DNA of 47,065 nucleotides from the NCBI GenBank assembly GCA_937916355.1, contig CALFTM010000027.1:1-47065 (forward strand). Reading direction: 5' to 3'. The translations under genes were made by a program, and so were the position numbers. This DNA comes from an uncultured Bacteroidales bacterium (lineage in GTDB: Bacteria > Bacteroidota > Bacteroidia > Bacteroidales > Paludibacteraceae). Of this stretch, positions 41,855 to 47,065 are shown in pieces. The notes beneath the pieces were generated by a model. The model did no database searches, was not told where the DNA came from, and saw only the letters and a list, made by a program, of their open reading frames with translations. The number at the start of each line of letters is the position of its first letter. The stretch's first letter is position 1.

Positions 41855-43390
41855 TTATTCCATTGGGCGTATCATTGATTCGACATAATCAATTTCCTCT
41901 CTCGTCAAATGATATCTCTCATAAAGCATTTCATCTGTCCAGTATATTTTATAATCTAAATAAGGTACAAATTGAAAATTTTGAGTTGAAATATTCATAG
42001 AACTCAAAGTATGTTTCATCATAAATCGAGGAAATTTCAACGCCATATATTTAGCAAAAGAATCCGCCTCTTTTTTATTATCAAAAGTATGTAACATAAG
42101 ATATGATTCTGTTATCACTTCATTAGGCGATAGTATTCTACTTGATGTAGTAACTTTATATCCATCTTGCGGATTAGTATCTACTTCACCATTACAAGGA
42201 ACGACTTTCCCTATAATTACCTTATATTTCCCTATTTCGTTATAATTTTTAGACACTAAAGATATAGGAACATATCCTTCTCCAGCTGAACTAATAAGTT
42301 TAATACAATCAACTCCATCAATAGGACTTTCTTCTCCTCTATCTTTAGAGATAAAACCAAATGGATTACGAGTAAAAGTGTTATCAGAAAGTCTTTTATC
42401 TCCACTTTTAAGAAATTTATGAATAATGCTAATTGCTCTATTATCCCGAATAAAGACATCAAATTCATCTAATCTTCTTGTTGTAACGATTGTTTTTGTA
42501 TTGTTTGCACAATTTCTTATTTCGCATTCTCCATTATATGATCTATCCCATAAAAAATAGTTTACACCTCCTGCTATATTTACGCCGGGGAAACAATCTT
42601 TGGAAGATATAAAATCATTTATAATTCGCATATGCTTATCATGAAGCATTTCTTCTCGAAATTCATCAAGCCCTTTTCCACCTGCGAACCAACGAGAAGG
42701 AATAATCATAGTAAGATATCGAGGAGATAATTTCTTGGCATTTAGTACAAAATAATGATAAATAGGTTTTGCACTAATACCTGTACCACTACCTCCATCA
42801 CTCATTTGGTAAGGCGGGTTGCCTATAATCACATCGAATTTCATATTACATAGTTTCTTTACATCAAAATTATGGATAAACTGATAAGCGTGGGTTTCAA
42901 GTTCTTCCCCACGGTCGTACTCGCTTTGCGAAGCTCCGCAATAGAGACACTTGCCCTCTTTCCAAGTGTGCTGGATGCGCTGGTAAATAACGTTCCCTTG
43001 TGGTTTCGATTCGGGAAACTGGTAGGCAGACCACTCACTGCTTGGAAATTTACTACAATAGAGACTGCGACGGGAAAGCAGACTGGTCAGTTCGGTAATG
43101 GCAATGCCATAGAGTTGCTTTGAAAATATATGCTCCACACGTTTTTCAAGGTCGGGCATCTGCGGTTCAAGTCCTCTAATCAGCCGTTTGGCAATCTCCC
43201 GTAAAAAGACCCCGCTCTTGCAACAGGGGTCGAGAAAGGTGGTGTCGGGGTTCTCAAACAACTCCTGCGGAAGCATGTCAATCATCTTGTTCGCCAATTC
43301 CGGCGGTGTGAAGACCTCATCGTTGCTGAGGTTGGCAATGCACGACAGCACGTCGGGATTATAGGTGTTTTGCGATAAATTATTCTCCAT
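41855..43390 (-). CDS. N6-adenine DNA methylase with specificity region (second methylase polypeptide)
   Basis: 511 residues from ATG 43390; an upstream in-frame extension to 43624 runs back into the preceding gene and is not credible. N-terminal motifs: EVFTPPELANKMIDMLP (25-41), SAM-binding DPCCKSGVF (54-62), a CxxC finger (CLYC, 148-151) and the catalytic motif IV FDVIIGNPPYQ (185-195). After about residue 200 the sequence is a variable region probably recognising DNA. The start overlaps the stop of the first methylase gene by 11 nt, implying translational coupling. The DNA for residues beyond about 170 (41855-42880) is sharply more AT-rich than both the conserved N-terminal part and the flanking genes. 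Confidence 0.88.
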   Translation of the reverse strand: MENNLSQNTYNPDVLSCIANLSNDEVFTPPELANKMIDMLPQELFENPDTTFLDPCCKSGVFLREIAKRLIRGLEPQMPDLEKRVEHIFSKQLYGIAITELTSLLSRRSLYCSKFPSSEWSAYQFPESKPQGNVIYQRIQHTWKEGKCLYCGASQSEYDRGEELETHAYQFIHNFDVKKLCNMKFDVIIGNPPYQMSDGGSGTGISAKPIYHYFVLNAKKLSPRYLTMIIPSRWFAGGKGLDEFREEMLHDKHMRIINDFISSKDCFPGVNIAGGVNYFLWDRSYNGECEIRNCANNTKTIVTTRRLDEFDVFIRDNRAISIIHKFLKSGDKRLSDNTFTRNPFGFISKDRGEESPIDGVDCIKLISSAGEGYVPISLVSKNYNEIGKYKVIIGKVVPCNGEVDTNPQDGYKVTTSSRILSPNEVITESYLMLHTFDNKKEADSFAKYMALKFPRFMMKHTLSSMNISTQNFQFVPYLDYKIYWTDEMLYERYHLTREEIDYVESMIRPME

Positions 43391-44075
43391 AATCCTGAAC
43401 TTTTTTATAATGTGAAATGTACCTTCTGAGGAATACGCCACCCTCCTCTTTCTGCTCCTCGGTAAGGGCAAAGAGACTGCCCATGCCATCTTTGGTAGTG
43501 GTGTCGTTATAGAGCAGGAGGTCGTCCATGGTGTAGTCGGAACGCTGCATTTGAGAACCGCCAATGAGCGTCCACTCAGAGAAGACAATGGGTGCGGCGG
43601 TGTCGTTGCCGTCGGCATCAACACACTTTAATGTCAGCGCATTCCCATTGATGATGTTTCGCCCGATAATGAACCGGGCGGCTTGGCGAGCCTCCTCGGA
43701 AATCTCCGCCTTGCAGTGGTCGGTATATTCTTTGTCCCAAATCTCAAAAAGCCTCTCCCGACAAGCGATGACATTGTCGTTCATGATATCCACACCATAA
43801 AGACTTCCAACTGCCACGATAGAGTGCTTCTCATAATCTCGCGGACTCTTGGGGTACTTCCGGCGAAGTTCCGCAAGTTTACGTTTGAGGACGACCACTA
43901 AAAAATTACCATCGCCACAAGCCGGCTCTAAGAATCGGGAGTCCGGTCTTAGGCACTCATTTGCCACAAGGTCGCACATGGCGTTCACTTCACGCTCGGC
44001 AGTGAAGACTTCCCCCCGTTCGGCAACACGCTCTTTCGACTTGATTTGTGAGGTTTCTTGTTTTACAACGGACAT
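43380..44075 (-). CDS. Short N6-methylase-like protein (first methylase polypeptide)
   Basis: 231 residues. It has the motif pair that opens N6-adenine methylases: GEVFTAEREVNAMCDLV (21-37) and the SAM-binding motif EPACGDGNF (50-58), followed by YGVDIMNDNV. It lacks an NPPY/F motif IV; the last 60 residues (from about FSEWTLIGGSQMQRSDYTMD) end the chain where the catalytic motif would be expected. It is therefore either a non-catalytic partner of the second methylase or one half of a split ancestral enzyme. First gene of the cassette; the 700 bp upstream are rich in inverted repeats. Confidence 0.8.
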   Translation of the reverse strand: MSVVKQETSQIKSKERVAERGEVFTAEREVNAMCDLVANECLRPDSRFLEPACGDGNFLVVVLKRKLAELRRKYPKSPRDYEKHSIVAVGSLYGVDIMNDNVIACRERLFEIWDKEYTDHCKAEISEEARQAARFIIGRNIINGNALTLKCVDADGNDTAAPIVFSEWTLIGGSQMQRSDYTMDDLLLYNDTTTKDGMGSLFALTEEQKEEGGVFLRRYISHYKKVQDYGE

Positions 44076-44137
44076 AGCCTCTTTTTTTTAGGCGGCAAGG
44101 GCTACAAAACCGCAATTGGAATCATTTGCTACAAGAC

Positions 44138-44330
44138 ATAAAAAAAGCGTGAAGCCCTGCACTATGCTCGCTCCACACCTTGAGGCTCCTGAGAATTGCC
44201 CACCTTGTCGAAACGAGCAACGCCGAAGCCCCACGCAGATATGTACAACACACCCAACGCCCACAGACAATGGAGGCACAGAAGCACACCACTGGCTACG
44301 AAGCATCAAAGCATGTATATAACACACCAA
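44138..44330 (-). ncRNA. Candidate structured RNA upstream of the restriction cassette
   Basis: Read on the minus strand, a closing stem GCGUG...CACGC (44236-44232 with 44151-44147) encloses UGCUCG...CGAGCA, and the 3' arm is followed directly by seven U (44146-44140), like an intrinsic terminator. GGGCTTC occurs in both arms. The block is GC-rich against AT-rich surroundings and has no believable protein. It could be a small RNA or an attenuator-type leader of the methylase genes. The fold was found by eye and not computed. Confidence 0.35.
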
Positions 44331-44338
44331 CGGGACAT

Positions 44339-44411
44339 CTACGTTGCTTTGTTTTTTGACAAGGTTTTTGAAATTTTCTCAGGATTTCAAGGTGTCAAAA
44401 CCAAAGCGTAG
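44339..44411. repeat. Long imperfect palindrome
   Basis: The left arm, CTACGTTGCTTTG then TTTTTTGACA, matches the inverse of TGTCAAAACCAAAGCGTAG (44393-44411) apart from a 3-base insertion and small mismatches. Inside, TTGAAAT (44368-44374) pairs with ATTTCAA (44384-44390). The whole could form a hairpin of about 73 nt. It may be a protein-binding palindrome, a transcript hairpin or a small mobile repeat. Confidence 0.6.
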
Positions 44412-44437
44412 TAAACGCCTTTTCACTATGTCTCAGT

Positions 44438-44472
44438 CTCTCCGCTCTTTTCTCTCATGAAAAGTCGGAGAG
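44438..44472. repeat. Hairpin-forming inverted repeat
   Basis: CTCTCCG pairs with CGGAGAG, and inside it CTTTTC with GAAAAG, around the loop TCTCAT. There is no T run on either side that would make it a typical terminator. Confidence 0.5.
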
Positions 44473-44717
44473 GAAATTTGCGATGGTCGAAAAATTTTCA
44501 CAAGAAATTATCACATTCAATTTCGAACATAGTCGACAACCGCAAATTATTTTTCACAAAATTAGAAAAAAAATTTTCCATGACCTACTGAAATGTTGGG
44601 AAATAGAGGGAGAACAATAAAATTCACAGCACAACATAGCAAAAACAAAATCTCTAAAAAAAACTTAAAAAAAAGATTATTTTTTACTCCAAAACAATTT
44701 TATGACAATAAAAAACT

Positions 44718-44725
44718 TAAATTTG
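44718..44725 (+). promoter_or_regulatory. -7 element (TAAATTTG) for the sigma-factor gene
   Basis: Exact TAnnTTTG match, 77 nt upstream of the preferred start codon. Confidence 0.5.
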
Positions 44726-44802
44726 CATCATTGAAAATTTACATTAACTTAAAAACTAAATGCCTATCGAAACACTCCTACTTCACTAAAAAATTGGAAG
44801 TC

Positions 44803-45387
44803 ATGGAACTAAAAAATAGAACTGACGAGGAATTGGTTCGTCTCTACGCGCAAGACAATAATTGCGCATTTGATGAGTTGTTGAATAGGCATAAAAATCG
44901 AGTTTTTGCATATATATACTCTGTAACCAAAGACGAAGATTTGGCGAATGACTTGTTTCAAGAGACATTCATCAAGGTCATCACAACCATTAAAGATGGG
45001 AAATATTCCGAAAAAGGGAAATTCACTCAATGGATCAACCGCATTGCCCATAATGTGGTGATAGATTCTTTCCGCAAAGAGAAATCTGACAAAACAATCT
45101 CCAATGAAGAGTTTGGCTTCGACCTCCTCAACAACCCCAAATATTGCGACGATGGTTTGGAAGAGTACTGGATGAAGGAGGAGATACTGAACAGCCTCGT
45201 AAAACTATTAGACGAGCTGCCAGAGACGCAACAGAACATTTTAAGGCTCAGATTCTTCAAAAACCTGAGTTTCAAGGAGATTGCAGAAATAGAAGAGATC
45301 AGTATCAACACGGCATTGGGAAGAATGCGCTACGCCCTCATCAACATGAAGAAACTGGCAGAAAAGAACAAGGTGGGTTTCTGCTAA
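44803..45387 (+). CDS. ECF-type RNA polymerase sigma factor
   Basis: 194 residues from ATG 44803. The longer in-frame reading back to 44593 lies in AT-rich leader DNA and includes the promoter element, so it is rejected. Sigma-2 is recognisable from RTDEELVRLYAQDNNCAFDE through FAYIYSVTKDEDLANDLFQE, and sigma-4 from LDELPETQQNILRLRFFKNL and the helix-turn-helix FKEIAEIEEISINTALGRMR. No anti-sigma gene follows; the next gene is convergent 4 nt away. Stand-alone ECF factors of this type occur in Bacteroidota as part of the conserved set. The regulon is unknown. Confidence 0.9.
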   Translation: MELKNRTDEELVRLYAQDNNCAFDELLNRHKNRVFAYIYSVTKDEDLANDLFQETFIKVITTIKDGKYSEKGKFTQWINRIAHNVVIDSFRKEKSDKTISNEEFGFDLLNNPKYCDDGLEEYWMKEEILNSLVKLLDELPETQQNILRLRFFKNLSFKEIAEIEEISINTALGRMRYALINMKKLAEKNKVGFC

Positions 45388-45391
45388 CGGG

Positions 45392-47011
45392 CTAAAACTC
45401 ATCTGGTAATTCAAATCCAATTTCTCGTCCGTCGTCCGGATGGTGGAATCGGATTTTTTTTGCCTGCAAATAGAGTCGTGGCTCTGGCTTTTCCGCATCG
45501 CCATAAAGAGTGTCACCTAAAATCGGGTGCGCCAAACCGTCTGGGTGCGCGGAATGAACCCTCAACTGGTGAGTTCTGCCGGTTATTGGGAAAAAGTGAA
45601 CTTTCGTACACCCCTCCAACCTTTGCAGCACCTCAAAATGGGTCACCGCCTCTTTTCCCTCTTCATAATCGACTTTCTGACAGGGTCTGTGTTCCCAATC
45701 GGGAGACAACGGAAGATTCACCACTCCCTTATCGACCCCTTCTGGCAACACCCCATCTAACAATGCCACATAACATTTCTCCACAAGACGACAGGAAAAC
45801 TGGCGTTGCAACTCCACAAACACCTGTTCGCTCCTTGCCGCAACCAAAAGCCCGGAAGTGGCCATATCCAACCGATGGGCGACTTTAATGTTCTCATCAC
45901 TTCTCAATCTTCGTAGAATGTCCTCCGCAGAATCGCCCCCTACTTTTCCTGAGACTGACAACATTCCGGCAGGCTTATCTATCACAATAATCGCGTCATC
46001 CTCGTAAACAATCTCCAAAGACTTCCCTCCTGAAACATTCTGCAAAGGATTGGGTTCAACATCCAACCCCTCCATCATAAAGGACAATATCGGTTTACAC
46101 TTCGCCACACATGAGGGATAAAAAGAGCCGGATTTGCGAATAATCGACTTAGGCGACCGCCCCCACCAGAACTCCGCCATGCAAAGAGGCTTCAATTGGT
46201 TCAGATAGGCATACTGCAACAATTTCGGAGCGGCGCACTCGCCTGCTCCACTGGGAGGAATCGCAGGTGCGAAAATATCATAAAGACTCTTCTCTTCTCC
46301 CTTCGCATTTTTAAATTTAAACTCCTCAAAAAGTCTTTGCTGTAATGCTTTGGAGCGTTGTCGCCTCTCCTCCCGCAAAATTGCAGTTTTCTCCATCTCT
46401 GTAAACAGCGTCAGTTCGGCATTCTCTATCTGAGCCAGTTTGGCTTTCTCTTCTCTCCTTGCCTCAGCTTTTAGAAACTGGCTCTCTTTTATCAGTTTTT
46501 CATTTTCTTCTGACGAGACACCCTCCTTGCGTTTTTGGTCTCTTCTCAACTTAGCCTCTGCCAATCTTTTTTTCCAAGTAGACTTCAATGCTTCCAACTC
46601 TTTTTTCAAACCCTCAAGTTTCAAGTTGGCTTCAAGAAAAACAGGAGAATTTGAGATTTCATCCAACTGCTGATTCAACAGAGATATTTTTTTCTCTTCT
46701 TCCCTGAAAAAAGAAGAAGGATGATTTAAATCATAAACCGGAGGAACAAAAAAATCGTGAAGGTAAGAACCAGCGAGTTGCCCTGAAAAAGCAGCCAAGT
46801 AGCCAATTTTGTCATCTTGACTCCTTACAACTAAAACACCGAACATTTTCCCTTCGCAAAGTTCTTTTTCCCAATGCGCCTGTTTCACAACATAGCGTCT
46901 CACCTCCTCCGCCGCCCGAACAGCCAAAGGATGCGGAGAGTAACAAAAAGGGAAGGTGAACTGCCTTGGCAGGTTCACCTTCCCATATATCAATTCCAAA
47001 GGATGGAACAT
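45392..47011 (-). CDS. RluA-family pseudouridine synthase with long N-terminal extension
   Basis: 539 residues. The synthase core lies at about 330-539: IVYEDDAIIVIDKPAGMLS, catalytic HRLD (379-382, Asp382) in AHRLDMATSGLLV, then PITGRTHQLRVHSAHPDG and HPILGDTLYG. The first 320 residues are not part of the core: residues 1-100 form an unfamiliar globular region (PLELIYGKVNLPRQFTFPFC), 105-240 a charged coiled coil, and 250-315 a Cys/Trp-containing segment (FWWGRSPKS). This long form exists in Bacteroidales as I recall. It presumably modifies rRNA or tRNA uridines. It starts 1 nt after the stop of the partial upstream gene. Confidence 0.9.
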   Translation of the reverse strand: MFHPLELIYGKVNLPRQFTFPFCYSPHPLAVRAAEEVRRYVVKQAHWEKELCEGKMFGVLVVRSQDDKIGYLAAFSGQLAGSYLHDFFVPPVYDLNHPSSFFREEEKKISLLNQQLDEISNSPVFLEANLKLEGLKKELEALKSTWKKRLAEAKLRRDQKRKEGVSSEENEKLIKESQFLKAEARREEKAKLAQIENAELTLFTEMEKTAILREERRQRSKALQQRLFEEFKFKNAKGEEKSLYDIFAPAIPPSGAGECAAPKLLQYAYLNQLKPLCMAEFWWGRSPKSIIRKSGSFYPSCVAKCKPILSFMMEGLDVEPNPLQNVSGGKSLEIVYEDDAIIVIDKPAGMLSVSGKVGGDSAEDILRRLRSDENIKVAHRLDMATSGLLVAARSEQVFVELQRQFSCRLVEKCYVALLDGVLPEGVDKGVVNLPLSPDWEHRPCQKVDYEEGKEAVTHFEVLQRLEGCTKVHFFPITGRTHQLRVHSAHPDGLAHPILGDTLYGDAEKPEPRLYLQAKKIRFHHPDDGREIGFELPDEF

Positions 47012-47012
47012 T

Positions 47013-47065
47013 TTATTGTCGAATCAACGTGAAGTGTCCGTTGTACTGCATGTCAATCTCCTCGA
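47013..47065 (-). CDS. C-terminal end of an unidentified gene (partial)
   Basis: On the minus strand an open frame enters from the window edge and reads EEIDMQYNGHFTLIRQ before a TAA at 47015-47013. The rluA-type gene begins 1 nt later (CAA TAA A ATG), a spacing typical of coupled genes. Too little is present to identify the product. Confidence 0.55.
   Translation of the reverse strand, partial: EEIDMQYNGHFTLIRQ

Larger units (their letters stand above)
44090..44802. other. Gene-free region with nested inverted repeats
   Basis: Between the restriction cassette (minus) and the ECF sigma gene (plus) no credible CDS exists. The right part (44440-44800) is very AT-rich; the left part (44090-44335) is clearly more GC-rich. 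Inverted repeats seen: TGCTCG/CGAGCA (44165-44170 and 44214-44219), GCGTG/CACGC (44147-44151 and 44232-44236), the long palindrome 44339-44411, a second hairpin 44438-44472, and AATTTGCG/CGCAAATT about 60 bp apart to the right of it. Confidence 0.6.

Noticed and set aside
43391..43624. 78-residue N-terminal extension of the second methylase
   Set aside because: It lies wholly inside the first methylase gene in another frame, is Pro/Ser/Thr-rich nonsense, and ATG 43390 gives a normal methylase start.
44088..44330. 80-residue minus-strand ORF and 71-residue plus-strand ORF in the sigma/restriction intergenic region
   Set aside because: Cys/Gly-rich or low-quality composition, no signal or domain, and the DNA shows RNA-like inverted repeats instead.
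44593..44802. 70-residue N-terminal extension of the sigma factor
   Set aside because: Lys-rich translation of AT-rich leader that contains the promoter element; sigma-2 starts right after ATG 44803.

Overview
The window looks like a chromosomal segment of a Bacteroidales bacterium (phylum Bacteroidota). Supporting signs are promoters of the phylum-specific TAnnTTTG type, lipoproteins with acidic surface-export motifs after the lipobox cysteine, a type IX secretion-like sorting tail, the DUF721-recF and phoH-purC neighbourhoods, a type B ribosomal protein L31, DUF4105 and DUF349 proteins, a GH57/GT4/debranching-enzyme cluster and an Asn-Gly-Tyr-rich RsuA/RluB-type pseudouridine synthase. Most of the DNA is conserved housekeeping sequence, mainly on the minus strand. 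I see no rRNA, tRNA, CRISPR array or intact IS transposase.

Layout. 1-1122: fragment of a Clostridia-like M24 aminopeptidase fused out of frame to the start of a BspA-like leucine-rich-repeat protein; this is probably an assembly join or a rearrangement scar. 1196-9388 (minus): 2-hydroxyacid dehydrogenase, gap, two very small lipoprotein ORFs, DUF4105 protein, CTD-only secreted protein, thioesterase, DUF721, recF, purC, phoH. 9497-12082 (plus): hisS and carboxy(nor)spermidine synthase. 12149-15499: AT-rich accessory island with a short inverted-repeat element, a cholesterol-dependent-cytolysin-like lipoprotein that lacks the usual membrane-binding domain, and two other lipoproteins. 15556-24449: trpB2, a CotH-kinase protein, the alpha-glucan trio (GH57, GT4, debranching enzyme) and a divergent BadF-type sugar kinase. 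24454-38920: EEP hydrolase, pnp, histidine phosphatase, HD hydrolase, purA, rluB-like, DUF349, DUF456, cyclophilin, rpmE2, nadK, fmt. 38951-44075: a three-gene restriction-modification cassette with two methylase polypeptides and a GIY-YIG plus SF2 helicase polypeptide. 44076-44802: a gene-free region rich in inverted repeats, including a candidate structured RNA. 44803-47065: ECF sigma factor, RluA-family synthase and the tail of one more gene.

Three places deserve the most attention. The first is the cytolysin-like lipoprotein and its co-directional lipoprotein partner, which I read as a candidate surface-displayed pore-forming antagonism or defence pair. The second is the restriction cassette, where the recognition half of one methylase is abruptly AT-rich, suggesting specificity exchange by recombination. 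The third is the palindrome-rich leader upstream of that cassette. All functional statements rest on reading motifs by eye; no database search was possible.
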